The notes beneath the pieces are model-generated. The model was not told the DNA's origin. It searched no databases and saw nothing but the letters and a program-made list of their open reading frames with translations. A program made the translations under genes and the position numbers. Source: an uncultured Clostridia bacterium (lineage in GTDB: Bacteria; Bacillota; Clostridia; Christensenellales; UBA1242). From it: a stretch of 64,000 bases of DNA. Of this stretch, positions 27,328 through 35,383 are shown piece after piece; within the stretch, counting starts at the first letter, position 1, and each line of letters opens with the position of its first letter. The DNA is taken from contig CALWRJ010000013.1 in the NCBI GenBank assembly GCA_944383915.1, positions 1-64,000 on the forward strand, read 5' to 3'.

Positions 27328-28179
27328 TTGGATGATTTATGGTTGATATACGATAGTTACTATGAATTTGGTGATGATAATGTGCATACATTTATGTTTG
27401 AGACGTGCTTACGATTTGGTATTGATGCGGAATTAAAATATGATGGTAAATTTGAATTTTTTTATAATAGACTTTACTATGATAAAAAAGAAATAAAGAA
27501 TTTGCCCAAAATTTGTTTTTTTCGCTGTCAAAATTATGAACTAGGCTATTCGTTAGAAAAAATAGGTATAAAAGTGGTAAATAAGCCCAAAGTTATTGAA
27601 AATGTTAGAGATAAATTATTTGTACATAATTTAATGCAAAAAAACAAAATACGACAACCTAGAACAATTTTTTTAGCGGACCAAGACTTTTGCCAAATTG
27701 AAAAAAGTTTAAATTTGCCTTTTGTTTTGAAAGATAATTTTGGAAAACAAGGAAAAGGTGTATTTTTAATCAAAAATGAAAAAATGTTTGATAATAAAGT
27801 CAAATTGCTAAAAAAGGAAGGGAAATGTTCTATAATTTGCCAAGAATACATTGAGGCATCTTTTGGTCAAGACATTCGTTTTTATATTGTAGGCGGTAAA
27901 GTCTGTGCTGTTGGTAAGAGAGTTAATAAAAAAGATTTTCGCTCAAATCTTGCACTAGGTGGTAAAGGCGAGACTTATACGCCAACTAAAAAAGAGTTGA
28001 ATCTCGCTCAAAAAATAGCAAAATTATTAAATTTAGAAGTTGGAAGTGTTGATTTTATGCTCGATGGAGAAAAATTAGTTTTCTGCGAAGCAAATTCAAG
28101 TGCTGGGTTTAGAATGTTTGTGGACTTAAATATACCTATAAATGATTACATTGCTCAATACTTAAAAAGTATTTTATAA
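27328..28179 (+). CDS. ATP-grasp ligase of the RimK type
   Basis: A 283-aa ATP-grasp enzyme that would join a carboxylate to an amine using ATP. Motifs include PFVLKDNFGKQGKGVF (ATP-binding loop), QDIRFYIVGGKVCAVGKRV, DFRSNLALGG and the metal-binding VGSVDFML...FCEANSSAGF, all typical of RimK alpha-L-glutamate ligases. The start is TTG at 27328, eight bases after AAAAGGGG; an upstream ATG at 27283 precedes the probable -10 box (TATAAT at 27300). The acceptor substrate is unknown; glutamate addition to a protein, peptide or cofactor is possible. Confidence 0.85.
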   Translation: MDDLWLIYDSYYEFGDDNVHTFMFETCLRFGIDAELKYDGKFEFFYNRLYYDKKEIKNLPKICFFRCQNYELGYSLEKIGIKVVNKPKVIENVRDKLFVHNLMQKNKIRQPRTIFLADQDFCQIEKSLNLPFVLKDNFGKQGKGVFLIKNEKMFDNKVKLLKKEGKCSIICQEYIEASFGQDIRFYIVGGKVCAVGKRVNKKDFRSNLALGGKGETYTPTKKELNLAQKIAKLLNLEVGSVDFMLDGEKLVFCEANSSAGFRMFVDLNIPINDYIAQYLKSIL

Positions 28180-28211
28180 AAAACGCATTTTCTAGAGTTG
28201 TGTTTAAACAA

Positions 28212-28242
28212 AAAAGATAGTGTTTTGTTCACTATCTTTTCT
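28212..28242. terminator. Terminator of the AAAAGATAGTG family, copy 2
   Basis: AAAAGATAGTG (28212-28222) and CACTATCTTTT (28230-28240). It separates the convergent ATP-grasp and DegV genes. Confidence 0.82.
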
Positions 28243-28281
28243 AGTTTAATAAATATAATATTAGATATTTGACGCGTCCTT

Positions 28282-29136
28282 TTATTCAAATTTTTCTTTA
28301 ACAACAAAAGTTATAGCACTTGCACCAGGACCTACATGAGTACCAACAACTGGTCCAATACTTCTTATTTCATAATTACCAAGGTCCCCACGGTCTGCTT
28401 TTAAACGCTCAATTAACATATTCATACGGTCTGGGTTCATTGAATAACTAAACACCAGCGGGTAGTTTGTGTCAATGTCGTAATCTTTTAAATCTTTTAC
28501 AAGTTGTTCAATTGCCTTGTTTACTCCAGGCTTTTTGTCAATAAGACGCACTTCGCCATCTACAACCGAAATCAATGGCTTAATATTTAAAATAGTCCCC
28601 ACAACTCTAGCGGTTCCAGATAGCCTTCCGCCTTTATGTAAGTATTCCAAAGTGTCAACCATAGCAATTAATTTTATGCGTTTTGTAAATGCCCTTAAAT
28701 AATCTGCCAATTCGTGAACATTCATTTTTCCTTCGTCACGCTTTTTTACAGCTTCTAAAACAAGACAGCGCATCATCGAAATGGTATTTAAAGAATCAAC
28801 TATTTCAATCTCACTATAATCTGATTCGTTTCTATATAAACAAGCATTACCGTAGGTGCCAGCCATTTTAGATGAAATAGGGATAACAAGCATACTATCT
28901 CCACTCTTTTTTACTTCCTCAAATCTTTCTATAAACTCAAGGGGGTTAGGCTGGGAAGTGGTAGGCAACTCTTTTGCTTGTAATAACATTTCATAAAATT
29001 TATCAGCAGTTATATCTATACCATCTTTATATGTGTCATTGCCAAAATTGACAGATAGGGGAATAACTTCTATATTCAACTTTTTAGCTTCCACTTGTGT
29101 AATATCACATGATGAATCTGCTACTATTCTTAACAT
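28282..29136 (-). CDS. DegV family fatty-acid-binding protein
   Basis: A 284-aa DegV protein. DegV/FakB proteins bind fatty acids and present them to the kinase FakA. The N-terminal signature IVADSSCDIT, the PTTSQPNP loop and ISSKMAGTYGNA are characteristic. The C-terminal part includes GTILNIKPLISVVDGEVRLIDK and the GPVVGTHVGPGA block, where the acyl-phosphate His resides. AAAGGAG precedes the ATG. It is monocistronic. A second, divergent DegV lies at 33769. Confidence 0.93.
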   Translation of the reverse strand: MLRIVADSSCDITQVEAKKLNIEVIPLSVNFGNDTYKDGIDITADKFYEMLLQAKELPTTSQPNPLEFIERFEEVKKSGDSMLVIPISSKMAGTYGNACLYRNESDYSEIEIVDSLNTISMMRCLVLEAVKKRDEGKMNVHELADYLRAFTKRIKLIAMVDTLEYLHKGGRLSGTARVVGTILNIKPLISVVDGEVRLIDKKPGVNKAIEQLVKDLKDYDIDTNYPLVFSYSMNPDRMNMLIERLKADRGDLGNYEIRSIGPVVGTHVGPGASAITFVVKEKFE

Positions 29137-29505
29137 AATACTCCTTTAGTCCTTGTTTTTTTAAATTTATATAATTTTACTATGCTATTTTGTTAGTAGT
29201 AAAATATAATAAATTTTATACTTTTTTAAAAATTTTGTCAAATAATTTTAAGGGTGAATAAGGCGTAATTTAAATTACTAAAAAGGTAAAATTAATAAGT
29301 TTGCTGTTTTAAATATAAAAATATAATTGAATAATTATACGCAATATGTTTATTACTAAAGTGTAATTTAACAGACTTTATATAAAAATTAAATACTATG
29401 CACAAGTACTATGCATAGTATTATGCAATAAATTAATTTATAATTATAAATAAATATGTATAAAAATAAAATCAAGCTAGAGCCTGATTTTTACTTTTTA
29501 AAATA
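29137..29505. other. AT-rich intergenic region with a short palindrome
   Basis: No gene or terminator recognised. TACTATGCATAGTA (29407-29420) is a perfect 14-bp palindrome, flanked by further ACTATGCA and ATTATGCA copies at 29394-29427. Related TACTATGCAT and ATTATGCAG words occur in the spacer near 21263-21283. They could be operator-like sites, but no regulator is implied by the neighbours. Confidence 0.4.
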
Positions 29506-30717
29506 TTATCTATTTAATTCTACATTTGGTTTTTGTGGTTTGCAGGGTTGAGAGCAAACGCATTTGTAGTCTGGAAAATCGCGCCTGTGCTTCCCATTAC
29601 CATATCTTTCTTTTAGAATATTTGCAAGTTGCTTATCATAACTTTCTAAACCGTCAAATATCTTATCAGCCATTTCATAAGTTAGATTTTTTATTTCCTC
29701 TTGTGCGTGCTCACAACAACGCTCTTTCATTTTCATAACAAATGACGCAACGCCAGGTTCGCCATTTTGTTGAATGTCAAGAAGTTGTCCAGACTCTTGT
29801 ACATTAAACATTCTTGCTTGTGGTACATTATTTAAATTTTTAATTTTATCTTGCCACTCGTCTTGTAGTTCCAACTCTTTTACAATAGGAGGTACATAGT
29901 ATTCAGCACTTTCAGGTATTCCTAGTTTTAAGTATGTTGGACGGTGTCTTTGTAATTGCGCTACTGCAACAGCCGAGGCCTTATAGTTTACTTCGTAAGT
30001 CGTGCCAAAGTGTTCAGGCCTAATTTTGTTATCCCCAAACAAATTAAATGAGCGTTTGTAAGGGTCTGTGAGTTTTGGGTTAATAAGCGGTTCATCTAAA
30101 ATTGTCATATCATCTAATTGTTTACAAAATTCTTTCATTTCTGGAATTACTAACTTCTCGTACATATTTAAGTCTTTCTTTGAAATCAAATCTTGCGCCC
30201 AACCATATATATAATTAATTTGCCTTAAAGATACTCCGTGGGTTATGTTTGTTTTTGCATCAACGCCTGTAATATATCGCGCGTTTTCAAGTGCAATTTG
30301 TTTTTTCTGTCTTGTTGGACTATTGGGATATTTTAATTCAGCGTGATTATAAAACTTTTCATAAAAATAATCGAAAACCGCTTTTTCTTTGGGAGGAAGG
30401 ACTAATTCTTTGTGCCTGCCGCTTGTTTCCTCAGTTGAATATGTGTGCAAGTTGTTTAAGTACATACAAAATATTTTTGATACATCATCAATTTCAATAA
30501 CTAAGTTGTACATATCATAACCACTGTGGTGGCGCTCTAAAAGCGTTCGTCCTTGTCTTTTTAAGGTTGTTTCAAGAGTTTCTGTAGTCATTTGTTTAAG
30601 GGGGTCATTTGAAACACAAGTTGCCATCGTTTTTGCGCAAAATTGATAGGGCGTATCTACATTGTTATTTTCATTATGCAGGTAAGATTCAGTTGCGCCA
30701 ATTAAAGTTATTTTCAT
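29506..30717 (-). CDS. Tandem ThyX-like protein (FAD-dependent thymidylate synthase family)
   Basis: A 403-aa protein, about twice the usual ThyX length. Each half resembles the ThyX fold. The first has ERHHSGYDMYNLVIEIDDVSK (compare GHxSxxEH...F.I.gvSR) and ENARYITGVDAKTNITHGVSLRQI. The second has YKASAVAVAQLQRHRPTYLK...ESAEYYVPP, reminiscent of the RHRxxS flavin/dUMP motif but with altered spacing. ThyX makes dTMP from dUMP with folate and FAD. Whether this double version is active is uncertain. The C-terminal CVCSQPC cluster is unusual. AAGGAG precedes the ATG. Confidence 0.65.
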   Translation of the reverse strand: MKITLIGATESYLHNENNNVDTPYQFCAKTMATCVSNDPLKQMTTETLETTLKRQGRTLLERHHSGYDMYNLVIEIDDVSKIFCMYLNNLHTYSTEETSGRHKELVLPPKEKAVFDYFYEKFYNHAELKYPNSPTRQKKQIALENARYITGVDAKTNITHGVSLRQINYIYGWAQDLISKKDLNMYEKLVIPEMKEFCKQLDDMTILDEPLINPKLTDPYKRSFNLFGDNKIRPEHFGTTYEVNYKASAVAVAQLQRHRPTYLKLGIPESAEYYVPPIVKELELQDEWQDKIKNLNNVPQARMFNVQESGQLLDIQQNGEPGVASFVMKMKERCCEHAQEEIKNLTYEMADKIFDGLESYDKQLANILKERYGNGKHRRDFPDYKCVCSQPCKPQKPNVELNR

Positions 30718-30795
30718 TTGTCTACTCCTTTAAGTTTTTTGCAGTATATCAACAAATCAAAAATTTGTCAACGATATTTCGCTATACAAAATTAA

Positions 30796-30824
30796 CAAAA
30801 AAAGAAAGGCGAGCAGCCCTTCTT
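30796..30824 (-). terminator. Terminator of the 30832-31323 gene
   Basis: On the minus strand AAGAAGGGC, loop TGCTC, GCCTTTCTT, then a T run (30796-30801 complement). Confidence 0.7.
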
Positions 30825-30831
30825 AAAATTT

Positions 30832-31323
30832 CTATTTTTTTGTTGCAAGATAGCCGAATACCGAAGTAACTAGCATACCAACAACACCAAGCCAGAATCC
30901 AATACCACATGAAAGTTGTGTGCTTGCAATTCCAATATCACCACTAGCGGCATTACTTGCAAATACAAGACCACAAATTAATGTAGCGATAAATAGCAAT
31001 AACTCTAAAACTGCAATTATTTTGTTGATTTTTGAAATGTCTGCTTTAATTACATTACATGCTTTTAGAACATACAAAATCATATAAATAGCAGCCAAAG
31101 CCAAGCCAATTACAAACATAACATTTACAGCCATTGAAAGTCCGTCTGCTTCCGCAAAATCTTGAAATAGGTATATAGATAGACTGCCACCGATACCTAT
31201 TACTTCACCTGATCTTTCAAAAATACTTAAAAATGTTGGAAAAATGAGTAAAACAAGCCCTGCAAGTGTTAAAATTCCCCAAATAATGCCAAGCAATGAA
31301 TTGTTTGATTTTTTCTTTGCCAT
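30832..31323 (-). CDS. Hypothetical four-span membrane protein
   Basis: 163 aa. The ATG at 31323 is preceded by AGGAGG, which rules out the longer ATG upstream. After a basic start (MAKKKSNN) there are four hydrophobic segments at about residues 12-32, 65-90, 104-128 and 140-160, with Gly-rich first and last spans. No catalytic or transport motif was recognised. It is monocistronic. Confidence 0.7.
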   Translation of the reverse strand: MAKKKSNNSLLGIIWGILTLAGLVLLIFPTFLSIFERSGEVIGIGGSLSIYLFQDFAEADGLSMAVNVMFVIGLALAAIYMILYVLKACNVIKADISKINKIIAVLELLLFIATLICGLVFASNAASGDIGIASTQLSCGIGFWLGVVGMLVTSVFGYLATKK

Positions 31324-31521
31324 AGTAAACCTCCTCGCGTACAATGATAAAGTAAAAAAAATTAAAAGTCAAACATATATCATTATTTTGCTCATCTTTA
31401 ACAAAATTATTATTTTGTTTAAAAATTTTCGTTTTATTGTTTTAAATATTGTACTTTTAATCATCGACAAGTTTTGCATCTATTATTAAAAAGGGTTCCA
31501 GCCGGTCCATACCTTGCTTGT

Positions 31522-31554
31522 GTCTATCCGCGGACTAAAGCCCTTGCGGTAGAC
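31522..31554. repeat. GTCTA/TAGAC palindromic repeat, copy 1
   Basis: GTCTATCCGCGG...CCTTGCGGTAGAC folds as a strong hairpin (outer GTCTA/TAGAC, then CCGC/GCGG). It is preceded at 31490 by GGGTTCCAGCCGG. Unlike its AT-rich surroundings it is GC-rich. Confidence 0.8.
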
Positions 31555-31633
31555 CACTGTGCAAAGCACTACAACATTAAGTTTGGTATCTTTTATTTAA
31601 AAGGGTCCCAGCCGGCTTAAAAGCTTGCTTGTT

Positions 31634-31666
31634 GTCTATCCGCGGGCTAAAGCCCTTGCGGTAGAC
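31634..31666. repeat. GTCTA/TAGAC palindromic repeat, copy 2
   Basis: Same hairpin with GGGC/GCCC added around a TAAA loop, preceded by GGGTCCCAGCCGG at about 31605 and followed by TACTGCGCAAGCCACTCA as in copy 3. Confidence 0.8.
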
Positions 31667-31805
31667 TACTGCGCAAGCCACTCATAAAACTACGCATCTA
31701 CGATGCTAAAAGTATTCGTTCTTTTTTATGCTTATATGCAAACATAACGCAATAAAAAAAAGAACGAACCCTTTTTCGCTAAAATGAATTTTAGCGAAGT
31801 TTTAT

Positions 31806-31857
31806 TCGTTCTCCTTGATTTGTGGTGGGAGACAATGGACTCGAACCATCGACCTCA
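31806..31857 (-). repeat. Duplicated 3' end of tRNA-Ile with flank (52 bp)
   Basis: Identical to 32191-32242. It holds 35 nt of the tRNA-Ile 3' end including the T arm, acceptor strand and CCA, plus 17 bp of downstream flank. It cannot form a tRNA. Together with the intact copy it brackets 333 bp. Confidence 0.85.
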
Positions 31858-32190
31858 AAGACGAAACTCGCAACCGACAAAACACACATAAAAAGCGAAA
31901 AGAAACAAAGGTAATACTCTTGCAAACCGCCCTGCTTTTGCTCGTTATCGCGTGAGGTCTATCACTTGTAACAAACAAAAAAAGAGCGTCAAACAAGGAG
32001 TATTGCTTGTTGTCTATCCGCGGGCAAAGCCCTTGCGGTAGACTACTGCGCAAGCCACTCACTTCATCTTACGCAAATGACAAGCATTTGCTAATATCCT
32101 TGCTCCTTTGTTCCGCTTATGTGCAAGCACAACGCGAAAACAAAAAAGCAAGTCTATTTACGCAAAAAAATTTTTTGCGTAAAGATTCGC
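31858..32190. other. 333-bp segment between the tRNA-Ile direct repeats
   Basis: It holds no convincing gene, only the third GTCTA palindrome and a CGCAAAAAAATTTTTTGCG palindrome at about 32161. It resembles an excised or collapsed element, or the downstream half of a tandem duplication. Confidence 0.45.
32012..32043. repeat. GTCTA/TAGAC palindromic repeat, copy 3
   Basis: Same hairpin core, one base shorter than copy 2 in the loop, again followed by TACTGCGCAAGCCACTCA. Copies 2 and 3 are 378 bp apart, close to the 385-bp offset of the tRNA repeat. Confidence 0.8.
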
Positions 32191-32207
32191 TCGTTCTCCT
32201 TGATTTG

Positions 32208-32284
32208 TGGTGGGAGACAATGGACTCGAACCATCGACCTCACGCTTATCAGGCGTGTGCTCTAACCAGCTGAGCTAGCCTCCC
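32208..32284 (-). tRNA. tRNA-Ile (GAT anticodon)
   Basis: A 77-nt cloverleaf with encoded CCA. Acceptor GGGAGGC pairs with the 3' strand, D arm AGCTCAGCTGGTTAGAGC, anticodon stem/loop CACGC-CTGATAA-GCGTG, T arm GTTCGAGTC. The anticodon GAU reads AUC/AUU. It lies 63 nt after tRNA-Ala in one transcript. Confidence 0.96.
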
Positions 32285-32347
32285 GAAAATAAAAGGAGTT
32301 GAAAAATTAAAGTTTATGGGACTACAAGTTGTCTTATAATCCCATAA

Positions 32348-32424
32348 TGGTGGAGATGAAGGGATTCGAACCCTTGACCCCCTGCTTGCAAGGCAGGTGC
32401 TCTAGCCAGCTGAGCTACACCCCC
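32348..32424 (-). tRNA. tRNA-Ala (TGC anticodon)
   Basis: A 77-nt cloverleaf with CCA. Acceptor GGGGGTG, D arm AGCTCAGCTGGCTAGAGC, anticodon stem/loop CCTGC-CTTGCAA-GCAGG, T arm GTTCGAATC. With tRNA-Ile it forms an Ala-Ile pair, the pair usually found inside rRNA spacers. Confidence 0.96.
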
Positions 32425-32454
32425 AAGGTGTCATTTTCCAATTGTGACTTTTTT

Positions 32455-32483
32455 ATTCTATCATTATTTTTCTATATTGTCAA
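32455..32483 (-). promoter_or_regulatory. Promoter of the tRNA-Ala/tRNA-Ile unit
   Basis: On the minus strand TTGACA, a 17-bp spacer and TAGAAT preceded by TGA. It lies ~30 bp before tRNA-Ala. Confidence 0.8.
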
Positions 32484-32719
32484 CAAAAAATTTGTAAAAA
32501 ATAAAAAAATTTAACTCTATAAAAAAACGCAAAAAAATTATTTTTATATTCTATATAATATATAATATCGCATTGAAAAGTATTAGTATCAATTTGATAA
32601 AATTTGTCATATATAATTTTATTGCCATCTAATTTTTTTAAAAAAAGCCTTAAATTTAATTGCTAAAATTGTCGATTTATTGTAAAATAAGTTTATACTT
32701 TATTAAAAGGAGAGTATTT

Positions 32720-33568
32720 ATGGAAACAAAGAAAGTTTCGAGCGGTTTTAAAAACTGGCTCAAGGTTTTATGTGTAGCGCTTGCTGCAATTCCGTGTATG
32801 TTTTTACTTACTGCTTGTGGCGGTGAAACGATTGAGCAGGACGAAGCATTATTAGCACTAGCAGCAGCGCAAACTACTATGGATGCTGACGAGACAAACA
32901 CTTTTACTATTACTATGGAGCAACGTTTAAATGGTGGTGCAAGCGGTGTAAATGCTGATATGAATGTTAAAAACACTATCGCCGTTTACACTGATGCTAG
33001 CGGAAATGTAACAGCTCGAGTTCAAGCCAACGGTACCGTAAGGGGCGAGTTAAGTTCTTACATTGACATTGATGCTAATCTTAATGCTGACTACAAGGTT
33101 GCTACAATTGATGGCGTAAACTACTTCATTAACGAAAATGAAAAGACTTATGAAGTGGCAGGTGTGTCTGACTACAGTGATATGATATCATTTGGTAGTT
33201 ACGCGAGTGCTGTTGACTTTATTAATGCAAGTATGCTAGTTGATGCTGAGGGTGTAGATATTGCGACTGATTTAAAGAAAATGGGTGAAAATGATTACAA
33301 CCTTAGATTTACAATCACAACAACAACTTCTTTGGCTGATGTTGACACAACTACAACTACTGTTTACTACTACGAAATTAGAGATTCTAAAATTACTAAA
33401 TTCCAAAACACTGCAACTATGAGTTCAGACGAAGGTAATGCAACACAGGAAATGATTCTTACTTTCGACTACACAAATCGTTCAGTTTCTGCTCCAACAA
33501 GTATTGAAGGTTACGAGGTAGGTTCAGTTTACTTTGATATGAGTGACCTCGGCAATATTATGCCTTAA
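32720..33568 (+). CDS. Lipoprotein, 282 aa, unknown function
   Basis: An exported lipoprotein. After a basic N terminus the signal peptide ends in a lipobox (LLTAC, Cys33), so the mature protein should be lipid-anchored on the outer face of the membrane. The mature part alternates beta-rich segments (FTITMEQRLNGG, DANLNADYKVATIDGVNYFI), like LppX/LolA-type or DUF6612-like lipoproteins, but I cannot assign a family. The ATG at 32720 has AAAGGAGAG upstream; the upstream in-frame ATG lacks this. It has its own terminator. Confidence 0.75.
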   Translation: METKKVSSGFKNWLKVLCVALAAIPCMFLLTACGGETIEQDEALLALAAAQTTMDADETNTFTITMEQRLNGGASGVNADMNVKNTIAVYTDASGNVTARVQANGTVRGELSSYIDIDANLNADYKVATIDGVNYFINENEKTYEVAGVSDYSDMISFGSYASAVDFINASMLVDAEGVDIATDLKKMGENDYNLRFTITTTTSLADVDTTTTTVYYYEIRDSKITKFQNTATMSSDEGNATQEMILTFDYTNRSVSAPTSIEGYEVGSVYFDMSDLGNIMP

Positions 33569-33617
33569 ATTTAGTTAGACAGTTTTAGTAATTTAACTTT
33601 AAATTTTAGTAAAAATT

Positions 33618-33650
33618 AACAAAGAGCAAAACCACCGCTCTTTGTTTTTT
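33618..33650 (+). terminator. Lipoprotein gene terminator
   Basis: AACAAAGAGC (33618-33627) and GCTCTTTGTT (33637-33646), then T residues. Confidence 0.85.
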
Positions 33651-33713
33651 ATTTGAAAAATTTGAATAATTAATTTTGTGCTTTTTCGTAATCAAATATT
33701 AAAAAAGGCATAA

Positions 33714-33766
33714 AAAAGAAGCACTTCTATAAAGTACTCTTAAAATGTACATTATAAAGTGCTACT
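33714..33766 (-). terminator. Terminator of the DegV-like gene
   Basis: On the minus strand AGCACTT and AAGTGCT pair over a ~35-nt loop, followed by TCTTTTTT. Confidence 0.65.
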
Positions 33767-33768
33767 TT

Positions 33769-34635
33769 TTAGTATTTGCTGTGGAAGGTTAGGGCGACAC
33801 ATTTTCCGCCTACCAAGATTGCATTATTTAGTGAAAGTGGAACAAGCCTAATCTCGTTTTCGTTGACTAACTCGCGGAATTTATTATACAGCGCTTGTGC
33901 ATCTTTGTCCGCATCAAAACTTACAATACTAAAAGTATAATCTGCGATATTTTGTCCATTTTCTTTTACATTACTATAAAGTTTTGAAACAGCCGAACGG
34001 AATGACTTCGTCTTATCAAGTACTTTAAATTTCCCGTTTGTGTCTATGCTTAAAATAGGCTTCATATTGAGCGATGCACCAGCAAAATTTTCCATAGTAG
34101 TATTAAAAACCTGGCTGGCTTTTACGCCGTCTGCGCTATCTACCGCTACAATACTTACAAATTTTCCTATTAATGTTTCTGCAAAATCAAGCGCGGCGTC
34201 TATATCATTTTCCTTTTTGTATACCAAATGCGCCATTGCCGCAATCTCACTTGCACCGCGCGAAACGGTTAGGGTGTCGACTAGAATTGCAAGCCTAGCA
34301 GGGTATTTTTTGTTTAAGCTTGCAAAAACCTTTTTAATCGTTGTTCCACCGTCCAAAAACAATTTCGTAGACACCGAAAAATAGACAACATCGTTGCCGG
34401 CCTCAAGCTCTTTTTCAAAAAAAGCATACCATTCATCATAAGTTAACGGGATAATGATGTATTTCTTATCCTTAATATCTAGCGCAATTTTATCCATATC
34501 TGCATTTTTAGGGTAGCCTTCAAAGAAAAATTCGCGCTTGCCTTTTTTAATTTTACTAGGTACAAGATACATACCGCATTTTTTAAGTTCGTCACCGAAC
34601 ATATCAGCGTACGCATCGACAAAGAATTTTACCAT
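33769..34635 (-). CDS. DegV-like protein, divergent
   Basis: A 288-aa protein with the DegV architecture but a weak N-terminal signature (FFVDAYADMFGDELKKCGMYLVPSKIK). The order of blocks fits: YFSVSTKLFLDGGTTI for the SSxLSGTY loop, LAILVDTLTVSRGASEIAAMA, LNMKPILSIDTNGKFKVLDKTKSFRSAV and a C-terminal SLNNAILVGGKCVALTF. The usual C-terminal HxGPGA is missing, so it may not bind a fatty acyl-phosphate in the standard way. GGAGG precedes the ATG. It is a paralogue of 28282. Confidence 0.8.
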   Translation of the reverse strand: MVKFFVDAYADMFGDELKKCGMYLVPSKIKKGKREFFFEGYPKNADMDKIALDIKDKKYIIIPLTYDEWYAFFEKELEAGNDVVYFSVSTKLFLDGGTTIKKVFASLNKKYPARLAILVDTLTVSRGASEIAAMAHLVYKKENDIDAALDFAETLIGKFVSIVAVDSADGVKASQVFNTTMENFAGASLNMKPILSIDTNGKFKVLDKTKSFRSAVSKLYSNVKENGQNIADYTFSIVSFDADKDAQALYNKFRELVNENEIRLVPLSLNNAILVGGKCVALTFHSKY

Positions 34636-34698
34636 TTTTTGCCTCCAATATAAAAATTATATCACGATTAAACGATTTAAGTCAACGAAAAATAGTCA

Positions 34699-35238
34699 TT
34701 AGAAAAATTTTGTGTAAACTTTCTCGTTTTGCTTTACTTTTACTAGGTAATAGTTAGTTGCGGGGAAGGGGGTGCTATCTAGTTTTATGCCGTTTTGACT
34801 GTACTTGGTGTCCAAAAGCCAAGTTGAAACATTGTTAGGCCCTGCATTGTACGCGCAAATTGCGGTGTCGATGTCGTTAAATTGCTTTATAAGTTTACTT
34901 ATGTAGGCAGTTCCAATCTCGATATTAAATTCAGGTTCGAATAATTTTACTTCATTATATTCTAAATCAATGGTATTTGCGACATATTCGGCAGTGCTCG
35001 GCATAATTTGCATTAAACCAACAGCACCCACTTTCGAAACCGCAGTATTTTTAAAACCACTTTCAGCATTAATTATTCCCGCAATTAACGAGGGAGGAAC
35101 ATCGTATTCATTTGCGTATTTTATAATAATGTCTTTGTATTTTAGCGGAAAAAAGTACAAAAAAACGCCTATTAAAAGGGCGCAAACAAGCACTATTAAA
35201 ACGACAAAAATTATCAAACCGCGCGCAATTTTATCCAT
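34699..35238 (-). CDS. Membrane-anchored lytic transglycosylase (SLT domain)
   Basis: A 179-aa cell-wall hydrolase. Residues ~7-30 are a single membrane anchor. The SLT domain has the catalytic Glu in GIINAESGF, then VGAVGLMQIMPSTA, NIEIGTAYISKLI and AICAYNAGPNNVSTWL, all typical of MltE/Slt enzymes that cleave peptidoglycan between MurNAc and GlcNAc. It probably acts just outside the membrane. No ribosome-binding site is seen. A TATAAT lies six bases before the ATG, so the mRNA may be leaderless. Confidence 0.92.
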   Translation of the reverse strand: MDKIARGLIIFVVLIVLVCALLIGVFLYFFPLKYKDIIIKYANEYDVPPSLIAGIINAESGFKNTAVSKVGAVGLMQIMPSTAEYVANTIDLEYNEVKLFEPEFNIEIGTAYISKLIKQFNDIDTAICAYNAGPNNVSTWLLDTKYSQNGIKLDSTPFPATNYYLVKVKQNEKVYTKFF

Positions 35239-35244
35239 AATAAT

Positions 35245-35275
35245 ATTATATATAGTTTAGTAATTTTTCATACAA
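35245..35275 (-). promoter_or_regulatory. -10 box six bases before the transglycosylase ATG
   Basis: On the minus strand TATAAT (complement of 35245-35250) then ATTATT and ATG. A weak -35 (TTGTAT, 19-bp spacing) is present. Confidence 0.55.
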
Positions 35276-35310
35276 AAATTTTACTTTAAAATAATTTTTG
35301 CGTTTTTGTG

Positions 35311-35339
35311 TTGACAAAGTAAAACTTTTGATTTATAAT
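35311..35339 (+). promoter_or_regulatory. Promoter of the ylxM-ffh operon
   Basis: TTGACA (35311-35316), a 17-bp spacer and TATAAT (35334-35339): a full consensus promoter. Confidence 0.9.
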
Positions 35340-35343
35340 AGAT

Positions 35344-35363
35344 GTAAAGTAGAAATACTTTAC
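35344..35363 (+). promoter_or_regulatory. 5' hairpin with GAAA tetraloop in the ylxM-ffh mRNA
   Basis: GTAAAGTA (35344-35351), loop GAAA, TACTTTAC (35356-35363). It sits at the very 5' end of the transcript, where it could protect the mRNA from decay. Confidence 0.7.
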
Positions 35364-35383
35364 AGCGATTGCGAGGTGTGATT

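Noticed and set aside
31489..32060. CRISPR array made of the GTCTA palindromes
   Set aside because: Only three copies, spaced 112 and 378 bp, with no regular spacers and no cas genes.
31802..32062. 86-aa minus-strand frame in the tRNA repeat region
   Set aside because: It consists of repeat and tRNA-fragment sequence and has no start signal or domain.
32007..32514. Plus-strand frames of 88 and 61 aa over the tRNA genes
   Set aside because: They are antisense to tRNA-Ile and tRNA-Ala.
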